The notes: a model not told the origin generated them from the letters alone. Shown: positions 11,332 through 22,611, counted from the first letter of the stretch. The stretch: DNA of 64,000 bases from Rachycentron canadum (GCA_038496675.1 CM076671.1:4708358-4772357); one strand, 5' to 3'. Numbers and translations are program-made.

Positions 11332-13175
11332 GCCCTTGCTCCTCCAACAGCCCCTGCAACAACAAAGAGACTGGGAGCCCGAATCCAGGGATTGGCCCAA
11401 CAGGGGACGAGAGCCCCTGCTTATGCGCCCTGGCCGTGAACCTCTCCTGAGGGAGCGGGACATCAGGGACAGGGAACGCTTACTTCCTGAAGGACTCATC
11501 CAGCAGCACGAACGGGAGCGGGAAAGGGAGCGGGAGCGAGACAGAGGTGAAAGAGGCTGTGACCGAGAGAGGGACAGGATGATGATGATGGACCTACCAC
11601 CTCATGGGGACCCCAGGGCTCCAGTAAGAGGTGACATGAGGGGAGAAATGAGAGGAGACCTGCGAGGGGACATGATGAGGCAGGACAGGAGTGACTATGA
11701 GCCTCTGCTGCCAAGAGGGGCCTTCAGCCCTTCAGAGCCTGAGAAAGCGACCAACAGTCACCACCTCATGGCAGAGCAACGAGAAAGGGAGCTGGAGAAG
11801 GCAGACAGCATCGACGGTAAGAAGCTCAAAGTCTGCATTTTTATGTCTTTAATCTATCTCGTGATGGATTTGAAGTAATCTGTGTGCACCATGTACTCAG
11901 GAGACGATGATGGTAAAGAAGATGACGGCCAGTCGGTCGCATCTGTTGGAGAGGAGTACGAACCAATCAGTGATGATGAGCTGGATGAAATTCTAGCCGA
12001 TAGCCAGAAAAAAGAGGATCAGCAGGACGATGAAAAAATTACAGGTACCAGGAAGTACTTTTATCATGGAGAATATACATATGGTCTATTATTGAATTTA
12101 ATTTGTTGTCCATAATTTATTGGTAAATTATATTTGCTTCTGCTTCGGGGATGATTAGATCCATTTCAAATAAAGTGCAAATAAAGAATTTACTGGGAAA
12201 CATTACAACCTGAAAATCATTATCTGTATCATTAGAAACGCTTGTGTACAGATTTCTATTTTTATACAATAGATCAGATGTACCTTGTAAATGAAATCCT
12301 TAAATGCTAAATCCCAACAGGTCCCCTGGATGTGATCGATGTGGACTGGTCCAGCCTGATGCCCAAACAGAAGCAGGAGCCCCGTGCAGCAGGGGCAGCT
12401 TTGCTCCGGTTCACTCCTGGGGCTGTGCTTCTCAGGGCTGGCATCTCCAAGAGACTTGCTGGGCCTGAACTACTGGAGCAAGTCAGAGAGGTGTGCAAAT
12501 CTGAGTTGGATGACCCAAAAGGTGAGAGAGAGTATTGACATCATTGAACCAACAACTTTTTTATTTGTCACTGTTTGATAATTTTGATATTTCATTATCT
12601 TTTTCTAATGTTTCACCTATTTTGTATTTATAACATGACCTCATCTAAAACTCACTTTTACTTCCATCTTGATCAAGATGCTGACAAGTTGTTTGAGCAT
12701 GACCTCGGGGCTCTGAACATGGCAGCCCTGAACAGGCGGGTGGAGAGGGCAGGTTTACTGAGCAACCTTGGGCCCTGCTGCAAGGCCCTGTGTGCCCGCA
12801 GGGACTTTGCCATCCGCCGGCAACTGCTAAAAAATGACAAGGTAGATGCCGTCCTGTCACTGATTTGTATGAATATAATATTGACCATCTCTCTGTTTAT
12901 CTGAGCTATGTTCTCAAAAGCTTTGAGTTTATCAGAGAAACATCTTCCAATCTTGATCTTATTTTCTTCCTCAGGGCCTTACAAAGCAGTACCCCACTAC
13001 ACCTGTAGTAGACAACGAGCTTCTGCAGATGAGTATGCGTCTCTTCAGAAGGACCATGGCTGGCCAGGCTTCAGTCTCAGAGAGGGCCGACAGTGGGTCG
13101 GCACCAGCAGCCGAAGTTGCTGAATCTGGCAGTAGTAAGCTCAGTACAGCACAGCCTGAGGTGTGTGTGTCCTGA
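4253..13175 (+). CDS. zc3h13: Zinc finger CCCH domain-containing protein 13 (m6A writer complex scaffold)
   Basis: Nuclear scaffold of the MACOM part of the N6-methyladenosine writer (with WTAP, VIRMA and HAKAI in known systems); it links RBM15 to WTAP and promotes nuclear retention. Nineteen coding exons: 4253-4414 (exon starts 4244), 4736-4839, 4984-5098, 5235-5346, 5474-5640, 5772-5920, 6081-6284, 6386-6553, 6749-7092, 7345-7836, 7999-8247, 8356-8866, 9064-9176, 9780-11015, 11127-11816, 11901-12044, 12321-12521, 12678-12841, 12975-13175. They sum to 5,526 nt, 1,841 aa (human 1,668). The start MSKIRRKVTVENSKTISD and the end in CVS match human. Residues 57-76 hold a CX8CX5CX3H finger (C57, C66, C72, H76). 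The centre is Arg/Glu/Ser/Asp low complexity. The C-terminal block (YEPISDDELDEIL, PLDVIDVDWS, LLSNLGPCCKALC) is the best conserved part. One intron is GC-AG. The 603-bp intron 9177-9779 shows no extra feature. Confidence 0.96.
4736..4839 (+). other. zc3h13: zc3h13 exon coding the CCCH zinc finger
   Basis: This exon codes a single CX8CX5CX3H finger: the Cys of SQCRNW, Cys of GNCSYG, Cys of NTCRY and His of THG. It is the only predicted structured nucleic-acid-binding module near the N terminus. It runs phase 0 to phase 2 and joins the 4984-5098 exon through a split Arg codon. Confidence 0.93.
7345..8866 (+). repeat. zc3h13: Arg/Glu/Asp/Ser repeat-coding exons of zc3h13
   Basis: Exons 7345-7836, 7999-8247 and 8356-8866 code a long charged region of RE, RD and DR dipeptides. 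The last of the three (about residues 756-925) is nearly pure (RE)n written in GAGAGR-type purine tracts. Human ZC3H13 has the same kind of segment. The purine/pyrimidine strand bias leaves several reading frames open on both strands, which produces long artefactual antisense ORFs here. Such tracts are prone to slippage and length polymorphism. Confidence 0.85.
11291..11332 (+). repeat. zc3h13: CAG/CAA tract coding 14 glutamines in zc3h13
   Basis: A CAG run with one CAA interruption codes 14 consecutive Gln after LRP in the exon 11127-11816, followed by a Pro/Leu/Gln-rich stretch. Human ZC3H13 as I know it has no comparable polyQ run at this place, so this looks like a lineage-specific expansion. 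In-frame and likely polymorphic. Confidence 0.85.
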
Positions 13176-14600
13176 AAGAAATGGGCTTATTGAGTAAAAG
13201 ACATGAAAGGCTTCTCATGCCTTCACCTCCTCTAGCCCCTAACTCTCCATTTCTCTCTTTCTAATTTCAGTACATACATAGCCTTTTTAGATGCGAGAGA
13301 AAATTAAGAAAAAAAAACAAAACAGCAAAATTGTGAATTTCTCATTTATGCGTTACATGTTCTGCAAATGCTGTGCCATAGACTATTGGACATTTTAGCC
13401 TATGGAGGTGTGTAATGAACCATGTATGACAAACATAAAACACCTAAAATGACTTCATGTTTTTTTGTGCGTTAGTGTTTTAGAGCAGCTTTTTAACTGT
13501 CTGTTTCACCTGCCTAACCAAGTTCAAATGACTTTTTTGATTTCATATATTGTGCATTGGTTATTACAACTGTGCATTAAAATTGTTAGATGTTGATTTT
13601 TTGTAATGGGTCTTTTGCTTTGTATGAAATGACTGTCCAGCCTTCAAATAATGTCACACTTGATTGTTGTTGTTACTGTATTTGTTTACATCATATCAAA
13701 ATATCTGCAGAACAAATCTATAGCAATTCGCTGCAGAGAAGTTTCCGACCAGCAACACTGAAACTGAAACATCCTGCCGGGACTTGAATGAACATTTCTC
13801 ATGAATGAGCACTGCCAAACTATTCCTTTACTGAATGTAAGTTGTTAGAACTGTTAGTCTGTGGACACACTGTTGCTTTTGCTTGATGTATTTGTTTTGA
13901 ATAGTTTGGCAATGTCTCCCTGAAATGAACTGAAGTGAGTGCAGAGAACATGATAGACTGCAAGTACCAGATCTTCAACACTGCCATCTGGAACTCCTCC
14001 TTATCCATCCAAAAAGGAGCCAAAATGCTCCTGATAGGAAAAGACCCTAGAGTGCTTAGGTTTAAAAAAAAAACCAAAAAACAAAAAAAAAACTGACAAT
14101 AATTAATTTGAATTTCACATCTTGTTTTTGTGCCCCAATGGTTGATCGCCCAGAGTCCAAATAAAGACTTGTACAGGTGGATAAACAGAAGCTCTGGAAT
14201 GTGATTGTATCAACACTTGAAAATAGCAGATTGTGCGTACTGTGAGTGCTGGGATATCCAATGGACAAACCAAACCAGTGTTGCACTGAACAGTTTTATA
14301 AACGAAATAAGAATGGAAAAGGTTGTTAAAAGGTTAAAGATGTTAACTTAGAAACCTGGATTCAACTTGACACCTCTTCCTGACCATGAAACTGTGATTT
14401 GAAATCTAAGTGACATTACAGACGTGCAGAAACTGGGCTCTGATGAAGCCCATTATCTTTAAGTCCTTGATGTTGGTAGACACTTTGCTTACGTGTTTCT
14501 TTTCCAAGCTGTGCAAGTACTGATATTGCTAACGCTGTATTTTTTATTTTATTTTTTTTTACTGTAAAATAAATGTAGAATGACATTTTTAAATTGTAAT
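13176..14600 (+). other. zc3h13: zc3h13 3' UTR with two candidate polyA signals
   Basis: AT-rich sequence without exons after the TGA at 13173-13175. AATAAA occurs at 14160-14165 and at 14568-14573, compatible with alternative polyadenylation about 1.0 and 1.4 kb after the stop. No other gene was seen in this stretch. Confidence 0.55.
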
Positions 14601-15239
14601 GACATTTTGCCAAATGAGGGCAACTGAGGACTTAAAGGAATTCAGATTTATCAAGATTTTATTACCATAACGAGCTATGAAGACAGCCATTAGATGCAGA
14701 TTTTCCATTTTGAGGTAAGTTCTGAATTCGAGAGATAGATTTGCTAAAGATTCTCTTACCTTTATGAATAAGTTTTTCATTAAGTATTTTCACAGTCCTA
14801 CAGAGGAGGAGCTATATTTTGCAGATTTTAGCGCTGAGCTTTAATATCTTAATGAATAAATAACATTTTATAATGGCTGTGAATATTTTTTTGTGATTTG
14901 ATACCAGTGTTTCATGAAGATTGTGTCATCTGGTTCTAGATACCAATAATCTTCTAACAATTACTGCATACCTCACTGTATATGTTCCTGGCAAAAAATT
15001 TGTGTCCATACTTTGTTTAAATAGTGTGATCATACAAAGAAACTTCCTGTGTTAATTATGTCTTTAAATCTTTACATTTAAACAAATATTTGTAAAATTA
15101 TTTACTAGTTTTCGTAAGTTTATATCATTTACTATTTTTTTAAACCGCAAACCATACAATTGTTAACACGTTGAAAAACGCGAGTTATCGAAACTAGGAA
15201 CCTTTCACTTGTGTATGTGTTGTTAACAGGCATCGAATG

Positions 15240-15317
15240 AAACGGACCGGTTTCCTTTACCCACAATTCTCTGCTTTTGGTCCGTCCTTCCGACTTCCGC
15301 CTCATCAACGAGCCGAT
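15240..15317 (+). promoter_or_regulatory. rpl31: rpl31 core promoter and noncoding exon 1
   Basis: Pyrimidine-rich start region (TTGGTCCGTCCTTCCG) of the kind used for 5' TOP ribosomal-protein mRNAs, with ETS-like ACTTCCG and a ZNF143-like ACAATTC element just upstream (about 15262-15268). A strong donor, GAT then gtgagt, ends exon 1 at 15317, and the next exon begins exactly at the ATG at 15873. The stretch 14600-15240 before it is AT-rich with no feature seen. The exact transcription start was not determined. Confidence 0.6.
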
Positions 15318-15872
15318 GTGAGTATTTTCTCCGGAATTTATATTTCTACAATCTGACGCCATCCTGCGATATTAACGATGCTTTTGAACACATATCGCAT
15401 CTAAAGATACATATTAGTGTCGCACTGTGTTTTATATGAGGTTTTTGTGGCGGTTGAACGTCATTAAAGATGATTAATAGCGACGAATGGTAGCGCCCCG
15501 ACTAACTGAACCGGAGTGACTCCAAAATGCCATTGTGGCCATTTGTTGGTCGTCCTGTCTTTACGAAAGATCGTATTAGATTGATTAACTTCTAATATAA
15601 ATCACTGGTGTTTGTCTGAGTTCTCGTTTGCTTCGAGATACGTGCTAGTTATTCAACCCTTTAGCCCGCGGTAAGTAATAATGGTGAAATAGCTTAGCGT
15701 TTCTCTGATGGAGGAAAATGGTGACAGGTTAAAGTTTGCAGAAACATATATTCTCGTCTAAATGGCTAAACTCCTGGTGCTGTTGATCCAAAGTTGGCAA
15801 AGTGTGGCGAGTATTTCACAGTTTCCGAAATGTTCACATGCTCTAACAGTAACGCACGTTTGTTGTTTACAG

Positions 15873-17614
15873 ATGGCCCCAACCAAGAAAGGAGAGAAAA
15901 AGAAGGGGCGTTCAGCCATCAACGAGGTGGTGACCAGAGAGTACACCATCAATGTCCACAAGCGCATCCATGGAGTGTGAGTCCTGCAGGGACACAGGCT
16001 GTGGTTGATGTCAGGGGAATAATTGCGAAGCAGTTATTACTGTATCAGCTGTCAGTTCACTGATACTTATTTTTTCTACTTTTTATTCATAGTTTTCCTA
16101 AACATCTTGCTTCTTTTGCAGGCATAAGAGTAGGAGTAGTGCTTGAAACTAACGTGCATTTACATGGCTTCAAGTTGTGGTATCACAACCAGTATTTCAT
16201 ACATGTAATATATGACACTGAAATATGATCTGCCACACGCGTGGCACTCTGAATGTAAATACTCTTACTAAATCTGGAGATTTAGTAAGAGTATTTACAT
16301 TCAGTGAAATCAAAACTTCGATGTGCACAACTGATGAAACAAGTGTTGAGTTTGTTTGATAAACAACTTAATTCATGTAAGCACTGGAAGTGATTAAAGT
16401 CTTGTTTATGCTATTGTCTTGCAGGGGGTTCAAGAAGAGAGCTCCCCGGGCCATCAAGGAGATCCGCAAGTTCGCCATGAAGGAGATGGGAACTCCTGAT
16501 GTGCGCATTGACACTCGCCTCAACAAGGCTGTGTGGAGCAAGGGTGTCAGGTGAGATGATGTATCATATCTGAGCAAAACTACGTTGTCAATGAGGGCTG
16601 GATGAATTTCAATTGGATCAGACCTTCTTTCATTGCACCGTGTCCAGTTTGTACTGCTTTGTTCAAGAGGGAAAGGTGGCGGTTTGTATAGGGCTTCTGT
16701 GAAATGGCATGATGGAGCGAAAATGACTAGTAATAGCTTTTCTTTTTTGCACACAATGTAGGTCACAGTTGAAACGTGCATCATTTACCAGCGAACTGCC
16801 ACCTGCTCCGGTATATGGTTAAAGAAATTTTACAACACAGACAAAAATAGTTGTATTGTAAGTTGTACTCTCACTATTGTGCCATTTAGGGGTCAGTACA
16901 TCTCTCAAATTCTGTAATGGAAATTGTAATATAAATGTTGAAAGTCCTCGCTCATACTCAGACATGAAGTGTTTTACTGAGAAGTCACTGAAGAAAAAGA
17001 ATGTTGCTCAATGAATTAATGACATTTGGAGGATTTTAGTGTGAAATTGTTTTGAGCAAGGTATTGAACACTTTTCTGGTTCAGTACTATCAGCAAAGAG
17101 ACTGCATTACACAAGAAAAAGTCACTGTTCTCAGGTTAGTCTGCATAAATTGGATACTTTTTACCCTCTCTCAGTATTTAAGGCTGACGATGAAAAATTG
17201 AGGATCAGTTTCAGAACATAGGATTTTAATTTACCCTGATGTTCTTAGCATCTGAATGTGGGTTTCATACACAAGGTTTATGTCTGTGGCTCACTGCTGA
17301 GGTTACAACATCTAGTCGGGAGCCAGTGTAAAGGTTGCTGCAACCGTGTTGCGGAGATGGTAACATTGCGTTGTTGTGCAGGAACGTGCCGTACAGGATA
17401 CGCGTCCGGCTGTCCAGGAAGCGTAATGAGGACGAGGACTCCCCCAACAAACTGTACACCCTGGTCACATACGTTCCAGTCACCACATGCAAAGGTAAAT
17501 ATGCTCCTCGTGGATTTGGTCATTAAAATAATGAAGCAATAAAGACATTTCATTTACCCTTCTCTTTTTTTCTCCCAAACAGGCCTGCAGACAGTCAATG
17601 TTGATGAAAACTAA
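15873..17614 (+). CDS. rpl31: 60S ribosomal protein L31 (eL31)
   Basis: Structural protein of the large ribosomal subunit, sited near the polypeptide exit tunnel. Coding exons 15873-15976, 16425-16550, 17382-17494 and 17583-17614 (stop TAA) join in phases 2, 2 and 1 to give 124 aa (human 125). The start MAPTKKGEKKKGRSAINEVV and the end TVNVDEN match the family along the whole length. The start codon is the first base of exon 2, as in mammalian RPL31. Spliced, intact and with a TOP-like promoter, so this is the functional gene and not a processed pseudogene. Polyadenylation signals follow at 17636-17641 and 17646-17651. Confidence 0.98.
16249..16304. repeat. 27-bp perfect inverted repeat with 2-bp spacer, rpl31 intron
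   Basis: Left arm 16249-16275 and right arm 16278-16304 are exact reverse complements separated only by GG; pairing stops at both flanks. The element lies in the rpl31 intron 15977-16424, away from both splice sites. In RNA it could form a long, nearly loopless hairpin. No target-site duplication or transposase remnant was recognised. Confidence 0.92.
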
Positions 17615-17635
17615 ATTTGTCCCCTCTGCGAGTGG

Positions 17636-17651
17636 AATAAATGGAAATAAA
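17636..17651 (+). terminator. rpl31: rpl31 polyadenylation signals
   Basis: Two AATAAA hexamers (17636-17641 and 17646-17651) begin 22 bases after the stop, followed by a GT/T-rich stretch. The resulting 3' UTR is very short, which is typical of ribosomal-protein mRNAs. Confidence 0.85.
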
Positions 17652-18139
17652 AAAGTTCTTGTCTTGTGTCTTTATTATAAATCTTATGACAGGGGTGAGG
17701 AATGATTGCTCACTAATATGAATTCCACCTTGATCACCTATTTTTTTTTTTTAAATATAAGTCAGCTGTTATAGGGGCTCGGCCATTTGTTTTATTTAAG
17801 GACTGAGCACTGATGGGATCTGAATGTCAGTCATATGGACGGTTAATTTGAGGAATTGATGCTGTGTGTAGTTGCTGTTTGACAGAAGAGTGCAGCCCAC
17901 ATACATACAACTGTATGAGCTATATATGGTTAATTTCTAATAATCTTCTTAGGTTTTAAGTATTTAAGTAAAGTCACTGTCTGCAGTCTGAGATGACCCA
18001 CCTGTTCTTCACAAAACGGCGCAGGTATATTTATACTTTGTTTTTATTTATTTAATATTTAGCTGGGTTTTCTTTTGTTTGTTTTGTGGGACAAATTAAG
18101 GAATTTGAATATAAATGTAATGTCAGGTTGCCGCCGCCG

Positions 18140-18152
18140 CCACTAGGGGGAG
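18140..18152 (+). promoter_or_regulatory. CTCF-like motif upstream of chst10
   Basis: CCACTAGGGGGAG agrees with the CTCF core CCASYAGRKGGCR at 12 of 13 positions. It sits about 490 bases after the rpl31 polyA signals and about 120 bases before the donor of the probable chst10 first exon, where an insulator between two differently expressed genes would be plausible. Sequence match only. Confidence 0.4.
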
Positions 18153-18274
18153 CTACTGGTTTTGTTAGTCGGATGTTGTGAGGAGCAGGGTCGCAGCAGC
18201 TTGACGCTATGGCATCGTCTGACATTTTCCACAGAGTTTGTGCAGCTGTGAAGTTGTTGTAACTCAACAGGAAG
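18150..18274 (+). promoter_or_regulatory. chst10: Probable chst10 promoter and noncoding exon 1
   Basis: The transcribed 5' exon probably ends at the donor AACAGGAAG then gtaata (exon end 18274). The next exon opens at 18670, after the acceptor tgtccccag. The start of the exon is not visible. Between them lies GC-rich sequence with a run of ten or more Gs near 18367 and no coding signal. Confidence 0.45.
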
Positions 18275-18693
18275 GTAATACGCCGGGATATTTCTCTGTC
18301 GTGTCAGCGTGGACGTGTTGAATTAAGCCCCCGGGAAAGACGAGCTCCACGTCTGAACGCTGTCTGGGGGGGGGGCAGGTGTGGCTAGCTGGTGTGCTAA
18401 CCAGTTAGCCCGGTTAAATACACTCAACAACAGCTGCTGCATTTGAATGAACCCGTGTCAGTCGATGATAGCGAACCACAGCAAACAAACTGAAAGCTGT
18501 AACATCGGCTTTAGGTCATTAACAATATTCGTCTCGTGGCTGAGCGAGGGTAGCTCTCCAGCTAACTTGACACGTAGATAATGTGATGTGTAGCAAGGTG
18601 TGGTATGTTTGTTTGTATTGAACAGGTTAGTTAGATGGGGTTAACAGTCAGATCCGGCTGTGTCCCCAGGTGTAAGCGCCGCTCGCTGTTTCC

Positions 18694-18708
18694 ATGGCCG
18701 TCGGCTGA
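18694..18708 (+). promoter_or_regulatory. chst10: uORF (MAVG) whose stop overlaps an in-frame chst10 ATG
   Basis: In the exon holding the chst10 start, ATG GCC GTC GGC TGA occupies 18694-18708. Its stop shares the A of the ATG at 18708-18710 (TGATG). That second ATG is in frame with the main coding sequence, four codons before the conserved start at 18720. The geometry suits termination-reinitiation. The uORF start has G at +4 but T at -3, a moderate context. Confidence 0.5.
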
Positions 18709-18719
18709 TGTGCGGAGCG

Positions 18720-20497
18720 ATGCGGCACCACTGGCTGCTCCTCGGGGCTTGCGGCTGGGTGCTGCTCATCCTCATGTTTGTCAGCAAGTTCATCAGCTTC
18801 AGAGCTGTAGATGGTAAGCTGTTACTCTTATGTGCCGGACTACGTCCTGACAAGTTACAGGTGTTTGAGATGCTCTAGTTTGTTGTTGGCAGACTATGGA
18901 GAGAGGGTTGGTGGTCCGAGCTGGACGGTGCCAGGCATCAAGGTGGTTAAACCCATCCCTGTTTCCAGCCCAGAGAAACCTGTTTCAAAGTCATCAGATC
19001 AGGTAACCAATAAGATCAGCTGCATATTAATTCAACGGGATCGTTGCATTAATTTGAAACAATATCACACAGGTTCTCTGCAATGATGCCACATTAAATG
19101 AACGAGTTGTATGTGTTTGTGTGTCTCAGCCTTCAGCAGTACCCACAGCGGCAGATTGGCAGTCAGTCGTTGACAAGCGACTCGAGCTGCTCTCAACTGT
19201 ATGTAAGAACAGCAGCCTCAGGAATTTGACTCATGTCTCCATCAGCAAATTTGTCCTGGACCGGATCTTTGTCTGCGACAAGCACAAGATCTTGTTCTGC
19301 CAGACGCCTAAAGTAGGCAACACCCAGTGGAAGAAGGTCCTCATTGTGCTCAATGGTAAGTGTGGACTGGATGAAGGTAATAACAATGCACATGTTTGCT
19401 AAAATAATAAAGAATCGTTGATAAGCACGCTCGCTGTACAAATGGGTAAAGCATGACGGTAATATTTGAAGAATTAAACTTCATGACTTCATGACAGGAG
19501 GTCATTTTGTTTCTTCAGCTAATTAAGTTATTTATGTTGTTGGCAGGAGCATTCTCCACTGTGGAGGAGATCCCAGAAAACCTCGTTCATGACCATGAGA
19601 AAAACGGCCTGCCACGCCTGTCATCACTGACGCCGCAGGAAATAACTCACAGGTTAGTTTAGAGTTAACGCGATGAATGTGGACTTCTCTGAGACAGGTT
19701 GCGGGATCTGCTAGTGGTTGCAGTGGTTGTCCTCAAAACTAATTATAATAATGATACTTAATTGGCACAATTTTCGCCCCGCAGTTGCAGATAGAGCATA
19801 ATCTCTAATCTTAGTTTAGTGTGTAATTTGATCGTTTGTGAGAAATGTCATAAATATTTTTGATGGTCATTGAGAGCGTCTGTTGTATGCTGTGACAATT
19901 CAACCAGTAAATAAAAATTTCATCCTTGTTTTGATCCTCAACAGATTAAGCACCTACTTTAAGTTTTTCATCGTGAGAGATCCCTTTGAGCGCCTGATTT
20001 CTGCATTCAAGGACAAGTTTGTGAAGAACCCACGCTTTGAGCCTTGGTACAAGCACGACATCGCTCCAGCCATCATCCGTAAGTACCGCAAGAGCCACCG
20101 TGACAGCAACCTTGCTGCCTCTGGCCTGCACTTTGAGGACTTTGTCCGTTACCTGGGTGATGTAGAAGGCCGTCGCCGCGTGGACAGACAGTTTGGCGAG
20201 CACATTATTCACTGGGTGACATATGCAGAGTTGTGCGCACCCTGTGAAATCCACTACAGCGTGGTTGGCCACCATGAGACACTGGAGAAAGATGCCCCCT
20301 ATATTCTCAAAGCAGCAGGCATCGACCAGCTGGTGTCCTACCCCGCCATTCCTCCAGGCATCACCCGCTACAACAGGACCAAGGTGGAGCACTACTTCTC
20401 AGGCATCAGCAAACGAGACATCAGGCGTCTCTATGCACGTTACCAGGGTGACTTCCACCTGTTTGGATACCCAAGCCCAGACTTTCTACTGAACTAA
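18720..20497 (+). CDS. chst10: Carbohydrate sulfotransferase 10 (HNK-1 sulfotransferase)
   Basis: Golgi type II membrane enzyme that transfers sulfate from PAPS to the 3-OH of terminal glucuronic acid, making the HNK-1 epitope on neural glycoproteins and glycolipids. Exons 18720-18813 (exon starts 18670), 18893-19002, 19130-19355, 19547-19652 and 19945-20497 (stop TAA) give 362 aa (human 356). Seen: an N-terminal hydrophobic anchor within about residues 4-24; a variable stem; 5'-PSB motif CQTPKVGNTQWKK (about 126-138); 3'-PSB motif IVRDPFERLISAF (188-200); N-glycosylation sequons NSS, NLT and NRT; C terminus PDFLLN as in human. The start at 18720 aligns with the human start; an in-frame ATG at 18708 would add four residues. 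Divergence is confined to the stem. Confidence 0.97.
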
Positions 20498-21720
20498 AAT
20501 GATTAACACTGACTAAAAGACACGTTTTCATATAAACTCCTCTCAACATCTTTGGTTTAATGAAACAGAGCTGTTTCACAGCTGACTTTGTGCCAGAAAA
20601 CTGGCAGACCTGAAAGGCTTGTATGCAGTAGATCGCACACTGTAACGTCTTTAGTCTCTTTTGTTGGAGAAACTGACTTGTAATTGTGATGTTGACAAAA
20701 TTTTCAATCGCTGAAAAAGTGCTGGAGATGGGAGCTGTTACTGATTCGCGCGTCGAAAGGCTGTCGTGTTATGTTGCTGCAAGAGATGGGATGTTGGGAC
20801 ATGCATCCAGGGATTCAGCAGTGATTAAAATTGATTAAAGAATTTATGGAAAAAGGTCAAGATAAATGTCAGATACAGGTCAAGTGGAAAACATGTTTAC
20901 TACCTTATATTTAATGTTAATGAGTGAACTATATGTCAAAGAGGTGTATTCTAATGCTAGGGATACAGGCCCCTCACCCTGTAATGTAGCTATTATATTG
21001 CACTGTATGGATCACCAGTTTCAAGGATTCATCCTGTCAACGATGGCTGTTAACAAGGCTGTACGTTTGACACGTGTCCACTGTGTCTTTTCTGGACTTC
21101 TTGCTAGCATGCTAGTCATACGCAAAGATAAGTCTATATCATGGTTGGAAACATATTCGGACGAGGGGAGTGACCAGGAAGAATTTTGGACCGACTGAGA
21201 GCACAGACATTTCTGTGACCATTTTGCATTGATGTTTTTATGAACTACAAATCAGCGTTAACTATTTTTTTACCATTGATTTTTGCGTTATACAAATGTA
21301 TTGTACTCTTTAAATGTCATGAAATAACATCAAAATGGTAAAAAAAACAAACAAACAAAAAAACTACCTTTCACACTGAAACAAAGACCTCGTCGTGCTG
21401 GGATCCATACTGTAGCCATTGTTCTGGTTGCTCTGCCTTGTTGACTTGTTTATTCAGCTGGTATCAGCACTGGGACACTGATGAATGAAAGCTGACCCTG
21501 AATTTTAAAGGATCATTTTTCTATCAGGAATGTACCGTGTAAATGTTCTTAACATGACTTGCAACTCAACATTTGTATTACATGTTGCTATTTATAATAT
21601 TATTAACTTGCTGACTAGTGGCACAAGAAGTGTCTCGGTTGCAAGACAATAACCGCCTGGTGACCTTTTGGACAGGTCGTCGTGATACGAGGACAACACT
21701 AGTTAGTAATAAAGTTCCAT
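20498..21720 (+). other. chst10: chst10 3' UTR
   Basis: About 1.2 kb of noncoding sequence runs from the TAA to AATAAA at 21708-21713, with a second AATAAA about 20 bases later. No splice-bounded exon is seen inside. A 110-codon ORF (20866-21198) lies within it but matches no family I recognise. Confidence 0.6.
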
Positions 21721-22611
21721 GTAAAAATAAAATTTAAAAAAATGTGCTCAATTTTTACTTCTGTTTTTTTACTCTGTTCAGTTTCTTTAGTTTTCCTGGA
21801 TATTTGCTCTCCTTCCAACAATAAATTTAAGTGGTAATGACAAACATCCACAAGGTGGCAGTAAACCATTCAAAATGTAATTGATCATCACAAACCCTGT
21901 TGAACCCTTGACTAAATGTCACCACACAGAACTGTTGAATTGAACAGAGGAATAAGGGCAAAACAGTCACTTCATAGCCACCTGTTGGCAGCAAACAGAC
22001 CAAGCTGCTGGGCAGTGGGAAGGGATTTATATTATCAGTGCCATCCGTACAAGCTTATCTTATGGCAGATTTAAGTTGATTTACAAAGCTTAAGCATTAG
22101 TTGAGTGTCTTAAGTATAACCTTCGGTGTTAGGGCTTGGTGCTCTCATGCTTGTGTGGGTTTGTGTGTGCATGTGTCTCCCCACTGCCAGGTTACGTCTC
22201 TCATCTTGCCTGACTGGTTCGTCCTGTTAATGTCGTTTGAATGTGGAAGTTTGTTTAACCAACAGATTAACTTTGTTTGAACGTTGCCTTGTGGAGTTGT
22301 GATAATAGCTGAGACAGTGCAGCTGAACATTTTTCCTCTGTGTAGTGGCCCTGCTTGTCCTATTAACACACTGCCTCACGTTTCAGTATTGTTAGTAATT
22401 ACCCACAACTCAGCACTTGGTCTATACAATACCACATCACGATATACCATTGGGTGCACTGCTGACAAGGCCTTTTAAGAATTCAGCATCCTCTACATTG
22501 ATTTACCATAATGGGAGGCTGAGGGTGCAATTTAGAAAGAAAACAGACTGGCAGCATGGATTGAGCTCTCTCAAAATATTATATATCTATATCTCGATAG
22601 ATATAGATAGA

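Noticed and set aside
17186..17302. Possible box C/D snoRNA in an rpl31 intron (GACGATGA box C-like and CTGA box D-like motifs)
   Set aside because: Box C is imperfect, no terminal stem is evident and no guide complementarity could be tested; ribosomal-protein introns make it worth checking, but it is unsupported.
20866..21198. 110-codon ORF on the + strand with an acidic C terminus
   Set aside because: Lies in the chst10 3' UTR, with no recognised relative or transposon motif. A chance ORF is the simplest reading, though conservation in relatives would be worth a look.
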